Assembly (NCBI RefSeq): GCF_025421775.1
Contig: NZ_JAOEFX010000001.1
Location: 558,001-622,000, forward strand
Length of the DNA: 64,000 nt
Source: Paenarthrobacter aurescens
GTDB lineage: Bacteria > Actinomycetota > Actinomycetes > Actinomycetales > Micrococcaceae
Direction: 5' to 3'
Below, one piece after another: positions 9,213 to 19,130 of this stretch (position 1 is the stretch's first letter; the number at the start of each line of letters is the position of its first letter). A program made the position numbers and the translations under genes. The notes under the pieces were generated by a model, which made no database searches, was not told the DNA's origin, and saw nothing but the letters and a program-made list of their open reading frames with translations.

Positions 9213-9313
9213 ACAGCTCTCCCTAGTGAATCTCCCTGGTGAATCAAAGATTCTTGGCCTTGTTCCTCGTTCAGGACAGAGTCTTGACTCGTGAATTACG
9301 ATAGTTGTGTTGA

Positions 9314-9411
9314 GCGGAGGGGAGTATCCCCCGATGCTCCGTCGACAATCCGGCCGGCCCACCCGGCCCGGCGGAGCAGGCCATGCTGCACCTGGCCGGG
9401 AAAGACCTCCA
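9314..9411 (+). promoter_or_regulatory. yybP-ykoY-type (manganese) riboswitch
   Basis: This 98-base stretch in the leader of the TerC-family gene has the marks of the yybP-ykoY RNA: a 5' arm GGAGG running into the conserved loop GGGGAGTA, an internal GTCGACAATCCGGCC segment, and a 3' arm AAGACCTCC that can pair back with GGAGG to close the basal helix. Known members bind Mn2+ and raise expression of Mn exporters, including TerC/Alx-type proteins. It ends 30 bases before the ATG. Assignment is by eye; a covariance-model search would settle it. Confidence 0.75.
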
Positions 9412-9441
9412 GTTGGTTAACTGACTGGAAGCAGGTTCCTG

Positions 9442-10485
9442 ATGCAGATTTCGTTGTTGTCTTGGTTGGCCGTCATCGGCTTTATCCTGGTGATGCTGGC
9501 CGTTGACCTGTTTGCGCATCGACGAGCGCATGTCATCAAAGTAAAGGAAGCGGCTGCATGGTCCGCTCTGTGGACAGCGTTCGGTGTGGGCTTCGGCCTC
9601 CTGGTGTGGCGGATATATGGAGCGGAGTTCGGCCAGCAGTATTTCGCCGGATACTTGATTGAAAAATCCCTTGCGGTAGACAACGTTTTTATCTGGGCCA
9701 TTATCTTTACGTACTTCGTGGTTCCACGCGAGTACCAGCACAGGGTCTTGTTCTTTGGCGTACTCGGAGCCCTCGTTTTCCGTGGGATCTTCATAGCGGC
9801 CGGCTCCGCGATCATCGCCAGCGCTGGTTGGGTGCTCTACCTGTTTGCGGCATTCCTCCTCATCACCGGCATCCGTATGATCCTTCACCGCAATTCACAT
9901 CTTGATCCCGAAAAATCCAAGATTCTGGCCCTATTCCGAAGCCGCGTGCCGATGACCGACAAGTTTCATGGACAACGGTTCCTGATCCGAAAGAACGGTG
10001 TTGTCCTGGCGACCCCGCTGCTCGCCGTCCTGGTCCTCGTGGAAGCCACCGACATCGTCTTCGCAGTGGACTCCATCCCCGCGATCTTCGCCGTCACCGA
10101 TGAAGTCTTCCTCGTCTTCACCGCCAACGCTTTCGCAATTCTCGGCCTAAGGGCGATGTACTTCCTTCTCGCGGACCTGATTCACCGATTCGTTTACCTC
10201 AAGATAGGGCTGGCATTGGTCCTGGTCTGGGTTGGAATCAAAATGTTCCTCAAGATCGACATCTACTACATCCCCACGACAATCTCTCTCACCGTCATCG
10301 GAACCATTCTGGGAGTGTCCATCGGGACAAGTCTCTGGGCCACCCGGGGGCAGGACCGCAGGGCACTCCCCCAACCGGAGAATCCGCCCTTCGGCAACGC
10401 CACAGCACAGGACACGGATGCGTTGGAGAAGCTGCGGCGCCCCCGTCGGCAACTCCTGCGCAAGGGACAGGACGGAAGTCGCTGA
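9442..10485 (+). CDS. TerC-family integral membrane protein (probable Mn2+ exporter)
   Basis: Predicted 347-residue membrane protein with about nine helices. Characteristic TerC elements are the acidic helices containing MLAVDLFAHR, EKSLAVDNVFIWAI and VEATDIVFAVDSIPAIFAVT, plus FTANAFAILGLRAMYF. The acidic residues in the membrane are thought to bind metal. The C-terminal 45 residues are polar and basic. Members were named for tellurite resistance, but the Alx/YkoY branch exports manganese, which agrees with the riboswitch in front of this gene. The convergent membrane-protein gene lies 36 bases beyond the stop. Confidence 0.93.
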   Translation: MQISLLSWLAVIGFILVMLAVDLFAHRRAHVIKVKEAAAWSALWTAFGVGFGLLVWRIYGAEFGQQYFAGYLIEKSLAVDNVFIWAIIFTYFVVPREYQHRVLFFGVLGALVFRGIFIAAGSAIIASAGWVLYLFAAFLLITGIRMILHRNSHLDPEKSKILALFRSRVPMTDKFHGQRFLIRKNGVVLATPLLAVLVLVEATDIVFAVDSIPAIFAVTDEVFLVFTANAFAILGLRAMYFLLADLIHRFVYLKIGLALVLVWVGIKMFLKIDIYYIPTTISLTVIGTILGVSIGTSLWATRGQDRRALPQPENPPFGNATAQDTDALEKLRRPRRQLLRKGQDGSR

Positions 10486-10521
10486 TCCACGCGGCAGACA
10501 TAGATGCAATGGACCTCGGAG

Positions 10522-11214
10522 CTAATGTCCGTGGACGCTCTTCTGTCCAATGTTGCGGGCATGGTAGCCGTAGGCCAGCAATGCCAGGCCTGCCAAAATC
10601 ACCACCGCCAGGACCGCAACATCCCCGGAGATGATCTGGACAGCTGATTGAAAGGCGAATGTCACACCCAGCATTCCGAGCACCGCCGCTGGTATTAGTG
10701 GCCACCTCATTCTCCCCGTCCGGCTTCCGTCCGCACCGCCGGGAAGCCGGACGGGCACCACTGATAGCAGTCCAAAAGTAGCGGCAAGGCCGAGGAACAA
10801 GACAGTGGCAGCCGGCGCGCCCTGCAGTTCGGCCGGAAGGATCGCCACCAGCGCCACAACAGACATGACGCCGCACGGAATCAGGGCCCACCAAAAAGTG
10901 CGTTCGCGCAGATAGACCGCTCCGAATCCTGCTGCCATGAAGAGGAACAGAAAAGCCCCCACTGCTGCCCCCTCCGTGAAGCTGGTGGCGGCTATGACAG
11001 CGGCCAAGCCCAAGAACACGGAACCGGGGATTGCCGCCCACCAGTTTCCGCGTCGGAGGATGAAGAGGGCTACACACACGCTTCCCAGCGCCGCGAAGAT
11101 GAGCAAGGGCGCAAACACTCCACTTTCCACGATGCCAAGCTGGTCCAGAAGCAACAGCCCGCCAAACGTCATAAGGGCGATTCCGGCAATGATGCTGATG
11201 GTTGTTGATTTCAT
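10522..11214 (-). CDS. Hypothetical multi-pass membrane protein
   Basis: Predicted 230-residue protein with about seven hydrophobic helices, starting at ATG 11214 behind a strong gggagg ribosome binding site. The order of helices and short loops resembles small actinobacterial membrane proteins seen next to stress or envelope genes, but I do not recognise a named family. It is convergent with the TerC gene and 100 bases downstream of the DUF5129-like gene on the same strand. Confidence 0.75.
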   Translation of the reverse strand: MKSTTISIIAGIALMTFGGLLLLDQLGIVESGVFAPLLIFAALGSVCVALFILRRGNWWAAIPGSVFLGLAAVIAATSFTEGAAVGAFLFLFMAAGFGAVYLRERTFWWALIPCGVMSVVALVAILPAELQGAPAATVLFLGLAATFGLLSVVPVRLPGGADGSRTGRMRWPLIPAAVLGMLGVTFAFQSAVQIISGDVAVLAVVILAGLALLAYGYHARNIGQKSVHGH

Positions 11215-11314
11215 TTTCGCCTCCCTTCGTGCTGGCGGCGCGGCCGCTCCGCTTATTCAAGGCTAGGGTCCTGCAGCAACCCGATGTAGGGTCCAAAGCC
11301 CTGCCGCGGACGCC

Positions 11315-12775
11315 TTAGAACCCTGAGGAACTACCGGAGCCGGAGAAGCTGCCGCCGCTGCTTCCATATCCGGTTGTGCTGCCATCTCCGCCCCGGGCAG
11401 CGCTGACACTGCTGACTCCCGTATCAAGCCCGGAGTTGAAGGTGGCTACGGAAAAGAAATGGTTGGAGGGATATACCGCGCCCAGGATGCTTGGCTCGTA
11501 CGTCCGGCGGTGCTTCTGGTTGGAGCTACTCCTGACTGACCTCATCTCCTTGCGCATCACCTCCGCTTCCCGTTCATTCTTCGCATAGCCATCAATGACC
11601 GTTTCAGCGTGGTTCTCCAGGAGCATCGCCAGGTGGCTTCGGGCATCATTCAGCCGGTCCAAGGCCTTCTCCGGGGTGATCCTGCCCGCGCCCATGTCCG
11701 AAGTCCAGTCCTCAATCGCCCCCAAGCTCTGGTCGCGAAAGGTCCGCAAGGCTGCGGCGGTTGCGGTGTCCCCCTGACCATTGCGTTTCGCCAGCAGCTG
11801 TTCCAATCCAGCCAAGTCGTTGCGAAAGGGTGCCAGTTGCCGATCCCACGCTGTGGGCCACGTGCTGGTGCGGTTCAACAGGGCGTTCGTGTCAGCAATG
11901 ACGTCATCCAAGGCGTCAAGCTCGGCGGCGGCATCTGCATACTGGCGCGTGAGTCGAAGGTTCCTGCGTTGGCCCAACTGGTGCCGGGACAAGGAATGGA
12001 CGGTGTTCGAGAGCCCCGTGGCCAAATAATAGCGGTTCAAGAAGCTGCGGTACTTCTCCAACACTTCACCCCCGTACGTCGACGATTCGGGAATGGTGCC
12101 GGCGTTCAACTCCGTCACCTCAAGGTCCATACTGACGTTGGCGTAACTGTGATCCCCGCGGTCAACTTCTTTACGGCTGGCGGACCGGGTGACGGTACGC
12201 ACAACAATCCAGGCTCCAGCACCCAAGGCCACCGTTCCGCCTGACACCCAGAGGGTGATCAGGAAACCGGATGACTCGTACCAAGGCTGGTTAATGAGCA
12301 CAGCCGCGCGCCGGACCCCTGCGATGGTTCCATCGGTCCATTGGGCGTCGCGAAGAAGTTCTTTGGACGCATCCTGAATATCATGCCGCTGCTCAAGGGA
12401 GACCTTCCGATCCTCACCCATGTAAGTGCCAACGTGCCGACCCACCGGGTCAAGGGCGAAGATAAAGAGGCCGTCAGCCCACTTTTGACCGTCTGGGCTG
12501 ATCCATTCCTTGTGCTCAGCCCGGGCGAATCTCAACACCTCTTCGTTGAGGTTGTCCTCGGTCCTGCCGTTGTATGTGTAGACCACAACCTTGGTGGGTT
12601 CGTGGAACTCCGTCGCCTCAAGAGCGTCCACCAACGCGACCCGATCCAACACCCCCGCGGTGTCAAAAACGTCGACCGACATCGGTGTTGCCGCATGGGC
12701 CATGGCAGAGTTTCCGGGTAACAACGTCAAAAGGAGCAGCAGAAGACCCCCGAACACACGCCCCTTGAGGGGCAT
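11315..12775 (-). CDS. Secreted or membrane-anchored TPM/DUF5129-like protein
   Basis: I use the ATG at 12775, which gives a 486-residue protein beginning with a signal peptide (GLLLLLLTLLPGNSAMAHA) and avoids overlap with the upstream SDR gene; a TTG at 12814 is the alternative. Residues 25-150 have the TPM-domain pattern (VFDTAGVLDRVAL, VVVYTYNGRTEDN, FIFALDPVGRHVGTY), followed by one membrane helix near residue 180, then a long helical region and a Gly/Ser-rich C-terminus. This layout matches DUF5129 proteins of Micrococcaceae. TPM proteins act in envelope or photosystem quality control; the role here is unknown. Confidence 0.75.
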   Translation of the reverse strand: MPLKGRVFGGLLLLLLTLLPGNSAMAHAATPMSVDVFDTAGVLDRVALVDALEATEFHEPTKVVVYTYNGRTEDNLNEEVLRFARAEHKEWISPDGQKWADGLFIFALDPVGRHVGTYMGEDRKVSLEQRHDIQDASKELLRDAQWTDGTIAGVRRAAVLINQPWYESSGFLITLWVSGGTVALGAGAWIVVRTVTRSASRKEVDRGDHSYANVSMDLEVTELNAGTIPESSTYGGEVLEKYRSFLNRYYLATGLSNTVHSLSRHQLGQRRNLRLTRQYADAAAELDALDDVIADTNALLNRTSTWPTAWDRQLAPFRNDLAGLEQLLAKRNGQGDTATAAALRTFRDQSLGAIEDWTSDMGAGRITPEKALDRLNDARSHLAMLLENHAETVIDGYAKNEREAEVMRKEMRSVRSSSNQKHRRTYEPSILGAVYPSNHFFSVATFNSGLDTGVSSVSAARGGDGSTTGYGSSGGSFSGSGSSSGF

Positions 12776-12798
12776 TCGTGGTGACGGTCCCTGCGGTC

Positions 12799-13569
12799 TC
12801 AAATTGCGTTCCAACCGTTGTCTGAGGCCAGCACCACACCGTTGATATTCGAGCCATCCCGGCTCAGGAGGAACGTGATCCCGGCAGCCAATTCGCTGGC
12901 CTCAGCGATTGGCGGCACGTTTGCTTGCATGAGCGGTCCCAGCACCTCTGCTGCGAGCTGGGACTTGAATTCGGCATGAATGTTCGTTTTGGTGCCGCCG
13001 GGAGCCACCGCGTTGACACGTATTCCGCGGCGCCCGTACATGACAGCTGAACTTCGCGTCAGGCCCAGGACTGCATGCTTTGAAACGGTGTATGCGGCAC
13101 CGGCTGCAGATCCCCTCAGGCCCGCCTCGGACGAGACATTGACGATCGAACCATGTCCTGCCGCCAGCATGGTGGGCACCACCGCCCTCATAAGGCGCAT
13201 CATGGATGTCAGGTTAACATCCAAAACATGCTCCCAAGTGTCGTCGTCGAGTTCATGGACCGGCTGGAAACTATCCATGATTCCCGCCACGTTGGCCAAT
13301 GCATCAATTCGTTCGCCCGCTGCAGCCACCACCCGCTGCACCGCATCCTCACGGCTGATATCCCCGGCAACCGGCACGAAGCCGAGCTCGGCATGCTCAG
13401 CCGTCAGCTTGTCCAGGCCATCCTGGCTGACGTCGCTCGCAATCACGCGGCCACCTTCTCGCGCGACACGCAGCGCAGTGGCAAGTCCTATGCCGGAGGC
13501 AGCCCCCGTAACGATCACAGTCTGGCCTTCAAAGCGGCCAGGGTTAATGTTTTCCTGCCAGACGACCAT
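12799..13569 (-). CDS. Short-chain dehydrogenase/reductase (SDR)
   Basis: Predicted 256-residue NAD(P)-dependent oxidoreductase. It has the classical SDR motifs: cofactor-binding TGAASGIG near residue 20, NVAG near residue 93, a catalytic Ser in SIVNVSSEAG, and YTVSKHAV carrying the active-site Tyr and Lys. The C-terminal part (INGVVLASDNGWNAI) takes the place of the usual GG ending. Ribosome binding site gaggag precedes ATG 13569. The substrate is unknown; the DUF5129-like gene follows on the same strand. Confidence 0.9.
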   Translation of the reverse strand: MVVWQENINPGRFEGQTVIVTGAASGIGLATALRVAREGGRVIASDVSQDGLDKLTAEHAELGFVPVAGDISREDAVQRVVAAAGERIDALANVAGIMDSFQPVHELDDDTWEHVLDVNLTSMMRLMRAVVPTMLAAGHGSIVNVSSEAGLRGSAAGAAYTVSKHAVLGLTRSSAVMYGRRGIRVNAVAPGGTKTNIHAEFKSQLAAEVLGPLMQANVPPIAEASELAAGITFLLSRDGSNINGVVLASDNGWNAI

Positions 13570-13911
13570 GGGAGGCTCCTCTTACCAGCGCGGTTATTGC
13601 GTCCCCGGCCCAGTCATTCTTGGCTTGGACACTTTTTGGGGGCCATTGATTGTGGGACGAGGGAGGCCTCCATGAACTCAGGATGGTGTCTTTACCGGCG
13701 CACGAACAGGGCCGAAGGTCCTCGGACCGGGCCGCTGGGCCACCACGTCGCCCGGTGCCCATCGCTCTTCCGGGCTGATCGGTCCCACCGAGCCGGGAAC
13801 GGAAAATGTCGGACTCTTGTACTTGGTCTTACCACCGGTTCGTCCGACGAACCGTTGTTGTGTGCTTCCAGACTGTGATCCAAGAATCGTCAGGATTCTG
13901 GCCCACCATGA
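13570..13911. other. Intergenic stretch with a perfect palindrome
   Basis: About 340 bases between the SDR start and the truncated lipoprotein frame with no gene I can support. One open frame crosses it on the minus strand but lacks a ribosome binding site and family features. It contains the 19-base perfect palindrome CGGTTCGTCCGACGAACCG at 13836-13854 (nine-base arms around one base), a possible operator. Confidence 0.5.
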
Positions 13912-14322
13912 GGTATCGCCGATATCTTCACGGACCACGGCGAGGATTCGAGTTCCCGTGGTCATCACCCGGTAACCGTCGCCACCTTCACCTGCATCTA
14001 CCACTTGAACGAAGGAACCCTGAAGATCTCGGTCAAGGAAGCAACAGACCAAACAGCTGCCTTGGAATACTTTGATGTCGAACAAGCCCTGGCCAACGAT
14101 GCCAAGACCATCGCCGGCCTGGCCAGCCTCGGCTTTCCGGCCTACGAAACCGGCGACGGGTCCGCGGTGTTCCAGAAAGACAGCTTTGTCCTGCGGGTGG
14201 ACGCCTCAGGCCTGGCCGCCACTCTCGGGCCGGAGAACATCACCAGGAACGCCCTGGCCTACCAACTGTCCACCACCATTTTGGCCTGCTGGATCGAACA
14301 TCCAGCCGTGCCAGGCAAGTAG
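13912..14322 (+). pseudogene. Truncated paralogue of the 46.6-kb lipoprotein
   Basis: From about 13981 this frame reads ATFTCIYHLNEGTLKISV and continues to PAVPGK and a stop at 14322. It matches the C-terminal half of the lipoprotein at 46599-47222 almost residue for residue (shared blocks include GLASLGFPAYET against GLANLGFPAYET, DGSAVFQKDSFVL, and TRNALAYQLSTTILACWIEH). The N-terminal half, including the lipoprotein signal and its Cys, is missing; upstream the frame is open only to 13912 and has no good start. It is the remnant of a duplicated gene. Confidence 0.8.
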
Positions 14323-14472
14323 TCGCGGAGGCCGCACGTGTCAATGACTTTGGCCCTCCGGGGCGAATCCAGCCCGTCGCCGATGACGCCCGGGAGCAGG
14401 CAAAACCCGACCGCCTCGGGCCGTTCCTTATGCCGCGAGCCGCCCCTTCCGCCGTCGTCCGCTGCTCCCGGG

Positions 14473-14901
14473 CTACTTCGCGAGTGCTTCCTCCAGCCAG
14501 GTTCTCAACACCGGCGCGGGAGCCGCGCCGGCCTGCCTCGCGACGATCTTGCCGTCAACGATGACCATCAACGTTGGCACCGCCTGTATCGCGAACCTGG
14601 CGGAAAGCTGCGGCGAATGGTCCACATCAACCTTCACAAGCTTGATCTGCCCGGCTCGTTCGTGTGCCAACGTGTCCAGCACGGGGCTCACCATCCGGCA
14701 CGGTCCACACCACACCGCCCAAAAGTCCACCAACACCGGAACGCCGGCCCGTTCGGCGATCGCGCTGAAGTCGTCGTCGCCCGCTTCAACCACCCAAGGG
14801 AGATCGCGGTGGCAGTTCCCACACCGCGGCCGGCCGTCGGCCGCAGCCGGAACGCGGTTCGACTTGCCGCAATGAGGACATTTGATGATGGCTTTGTTCA
14901 T
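14473..14901 (-). CDS. trxC: Thioredoxin with N-terminal zinc ribbon (thioredoxin 2 type)
   Basis: Predicted 142-residue cytoplasmic disulfide reductase. The N-terminus has the four-Cys zinc ribbon of the TrxC type (Cys8, Cys11, Cys27, Cys30), and the thioredoxin fold follows with the active site WCGPC at residues 64-68 and the cis-proline in AVPTLMV. TrxC-type proteins help in oxidative or heat stress and zinc-linked redox control. Just upstream on the same strand is a ClpB-like relic; trx and clpB genes are often neighbours in actinobacterial heat-shock clusters, which supports that reading of the relic. Confidence 0.93.
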   Translation of the reverse strand: MNKAIIKCPHCGKSNRVPAAADGRPRCGNCHRDLPWVVEAGDDDFSAIAERAGVPVLVDFWAVWCGPCRMVSPVLDTLAHERAGQIKLVKVDVDHSPQLSARFAIQAVPTLMVIVDGKIVARQAGAAPAPVLRTWLEEALAK

Positions 14902-15355
14902 GTGCTTCCGGCCTCCGTAAGTTCCCTTGTGCTGTATTCAACCACGAGCTAGTTTCCCGGATAGGGTCACCGCGATCGCTCCGCATTCCTCGAGGCTGCT
15001 GCGCAGCGGTGCCCGACCCATCTGCGTCTCCACCACATGGGAGATTTAGCGGCACAACGGCCGGGCTCCCTGGATCGGATCGAGCCCGCGTTCGGCGATC
15101 AGAAGGCGTGCCTCCTCGGTCAGGTGAAGCTGTACTTACCGCTCGAGCCCGCACCATCCAGTTACTGTTTGGGACTTTGCCGAAGTCGCGTGGATGACAC
15201 CCTCTGCGGCGCTCATCGGTGGTGCGTTGGGCTCGCGGTTCGAGTCAGGAGATGTATCCTTCGAGCCGCGTACGGTCAAAGGGAACGACGTCGTCGCCAG
15301 TCGGTCGACGATGGCGAATGAGCCCGTAGGCCGATTTCGATTCCAGGCGTTGCTT
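14902..15355. other. Decayed intergenic region upstream of thioredoxin
   Basis: About 450 bases with no intact gene. The only recognisable content is the ClpB-like fragment at 15046-15135 on the minus strand. Other open frames on either strand are short and look random. Confidence 0.6.
15046..15135 (-). pseudogene. Relic of the ClpB C-terminus
   Basis: Read on the minus strand between two in-frame stops, these 90 bases encode 29 residues including LTEEARLLIAERGLDP and GARPLCR before a TAA. This is the pattern of the last helix-turn part of the ClpB/ClpC second AAA+ module, where family members read roughly LTxEAxxxLAExGxDPxxGARPLRR. Nothing else of the protein is detectable upstream. It stands 145 bases before the thioredoxin start on the same strand. 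The fragment is short, so confidence is moderate. Confidence 0.5.
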
Positions 15356-15694
15356 CTAGTTCTCTTCGCTGAAGACTTTTTTGGCGACGGTCATTGCACT
15401 CATGCCGTTGGGCCAGCCGGTGTAGAAAGCGAGGTGGAGGATCGCTTCTTTCAGTTCTTCCTCCGTCAAGCCGTTCTGACGTGCGTAATCAAGGTGGAAC
15501 GTGAGTTGATCGGCTTTCCCCATTGCCGTTAGCGCGGCGACGGTGATCAGGCTGCGATCCCTTTTGGACAAGTCTTCGCGTTCCCATACTTCGTCGAACA
15601 GCACTTTGTCGGTGTAGTGGACCATTCCGGGCGCGAAGTTCCCAAACGCATTCTGTCCCCCGGTCCAGCCAGTAGTTGTGTTCTCAACCATCAT
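15356..15694 (-). CDS. Carboxymuconolactone decarboxylase family protein
   Basis: Predicted 112-residue alpha-helical protein. I chose ATG 15694, preceded by gaaaggaacg; an upstream start at 15724 would add ten residues. The core DRSLITVAALTAMGK and HLDYARQNGLTEEELKEAI is the CMD fold, close to the 4-carboxymuconolactone decarboxylase/AhpD-like group. It lacks a CxxC pair, so AhpD-type peroxidase activity is unlikely. It is divergent from the MmyB-like regulator and probably controlled by it together with the aldo/keto reductase. Confidence 0.9.
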   Translation of the reverse strand: MMVENTTTGWTGGQNAFGNFAPGMVHYTDKVLFDEVWEREDLSKRDRSLITVAALTAMGKADQLTFHLDYARQNGLTEEELKEAILHLAFYTGWPNGMSAMTVAKKVFSEEN

Positions 15695-15849
15695 CGTTCC
15701 TTTCGTGGATTCTTCCTGCGTCATTCCTCACCCCTCAAAGCGGTGATATTTCAATGGAACCCCCGATAGATCCCCCGTTGGGAGTCACTGACGAGGGGCG
15801 TACCAGCAGGGCATCCCTCCCCTGGCCAGGACGCCGTAGCCTTGGGATT

Positions 15850-17759
<1,910 letters not shown>

Positions 17760-17855
17760 AACCGTGATCCGCCCTTCCGGTCCTCTCGTCGCCACGCACA
17801 CCAAGTCGCCCCCTTCCGTCCACAGCACCAATGCGGGGGTGACTAGGCTGGGTGG

Positions 17856-18548
17856 ATGGCGACACTTCTTCTCGTACGGCATGGCCGCACCACAGCAAAT
17901 GCCACTGGTCTGTTGGCGGGCCGGGCCGTCGGTGTGGGCTTGGACCAGATCGGGCGCGAACAAGCGGCCCTGACCGGTGACCGGCTTGCCGCCGTGCCCT
18001 TAGCCGGAGTGGTATCCAGCCCTCTAGAGCGATGCCAGCAGACCGCCCAGCTCATCCTCGATCGTCAGGCCTGCACGCCGCGCGTACCTGTCGAGCCCGA
18101 TCTCACGGAATGCGACTACGGCCAGTGGCAGGGACGCAAGCTCAGTGATCTCGCCACCGAGGATCTGTGGGCCGTAGTGCAGACGCAACCGTCCGCCGTC
18201 GTCTTTCCGGGCGGTGAATCAATGGCTGCAATGCAGGCTCGAGCGGTGGCAGCGATCCGACGCCACGATGCAGCCTTCGAAGCGGAGTACGGGCCAGGGG
18301 CTGTGTGGGTGGCCGTGAGCCATGGTGACGTCATCAAGTCGATCCTTGCCGATGCGCTCGGCATGCACCTTGACCTATTCCAGCGAATTAACGTCAGTCC
18401 GGCATCCGTATCCATCGTGCGCTATGGCGCCAATCCGCCGAGCGTCTACGCGACCAACACCGAAGCGGGTGATTTGTCATGGCTGTCGAATGGCATCCGC
18501 TCCGGCGATGCTCCAGTGGGTGGAGGCGCAGGGCAGAAGACTCCATGA
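17856..18548 (+). CDS. Histidine phosphatase family protein (MSMEG_4193 type)
   Basis: Predicted 230-residue member of the phosphoglycerate-mutase-like superfamily. The N-terminal RHG motif (LLVRHGRTTANATG), the acidic EPDLTECDYGQWQG and the second catalytic His in VAVSHGDVIKSILAD are all present. With the DUF3090 and SCO1664 genes that follow, it forms the conserved actinobacterial trio described in TIGRFAMs as MSMEG_4193 / TIGR03847 / SCO1664. The natural substrate is not known. Confidence 0.9.
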   Translation: MATLLLVRHGRTTANATGLLAGRAVGVGLDQIGREQAALTGDRLAAVPLAGVVSSPLERCQQTAQLILDRQACTPRVPVEPDLTECDYGQWQGRKLSDLATEDLWAVVQTQPSAVVFPGGESMAAMQARAVAAIRRHDAAFEAEYGPGAVWVAVSHGDVIKSILADALGMHLDLFQRINVSPASVSIVRYGANPPSVYATNTEAGDLSWLSNGIRSGDAPVGGGAGQKTP

Positions 18549-18572
18549 ACCTCATGTGCCTAAGATACTGAC

Positions 18573-19130
18573 ATGCCTACACGCGTTCACGAATTTGCCT
18601 GGCCTGATCGGGTTGTCATTGGCACCGTTGGCCTTCCAGGAGCGCGCACGTTCTACCTGCAGGTACGCGCCGGCGCCAACATCGTAAGTATTGCCCTCGA
18701 GAAGCAGCAGTCGGCTCTGCTCGCAGACATGATCGACGAAATCCTCGACCAGCTCATCACAGTGGAGGGCAACCCCTTCAGCGTTCCCACGGGCACTCCT
18801 GTTGAGCTCGTCGACAACGACCCGCTTGAGCCCCCTCGGGAACAATTTCGCACCGGCGCCATAACCCTGGATTGGGACCCCACCACGGCCCAGTTTGTTC
18901 TGGAGGCCTACCCCATCACCGATGTCGCCACTGATGACGACGACGACGAACCACTCGACGTAAACGGTGCTGATGAACGCGAAATGCTGCTGGTGCGAAT
19001 GCCCGTGGGCACCGCCCGCGCCTTCGCCAAGCGCACCCGTGAGATCGTTGGGGCCGGTCGTCCGACATGCCCGCTCTGCGGTTTCCCCATGGACGCCGAC
19101 GGGCACACCTGCACCCTTCCCGACGCCTGA
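18573..19130 (+). CDS. DUF3090 family protein
   Basis: Predicted 185-residue actinobacterial protein. It begins like the family (VHEFAWPDRVVIGTVG, ARTFYLQVRAG) and ends in a compact zinc-ribbon-like CPLCGFPMDADGHTC. It lies 24 bases after the phosphatase gene, and its stop overlaps the start of the SCO1664 gene as TGATG, so the three are probably translated from one message. The molecular function of the family is not established. Confidence 0.9.
   Translation: MPTRVHEFAWPDRVVIGTVGLPGARTFYLQVRAGANIVSIALEKQQSALLADMIDEILDQLITVEGNPFSVPTGTPVELVDNDPLEPPREQFRTGAITLDWDPTTAQFVLEAYPITDVATDDDDDEPLDVNGADEREMLLVRMPVGTARAFAKRTREIVGAGRPTCPLCGFPMDADGHTCTLPDA

Noticed and set aside
13678..14085. 135-codon minus-strand frame across the truncated lipoprotein
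   Set aside because: It overlaps the recognisable lipoprotein relic antisense, has no clear start signal and no known family.
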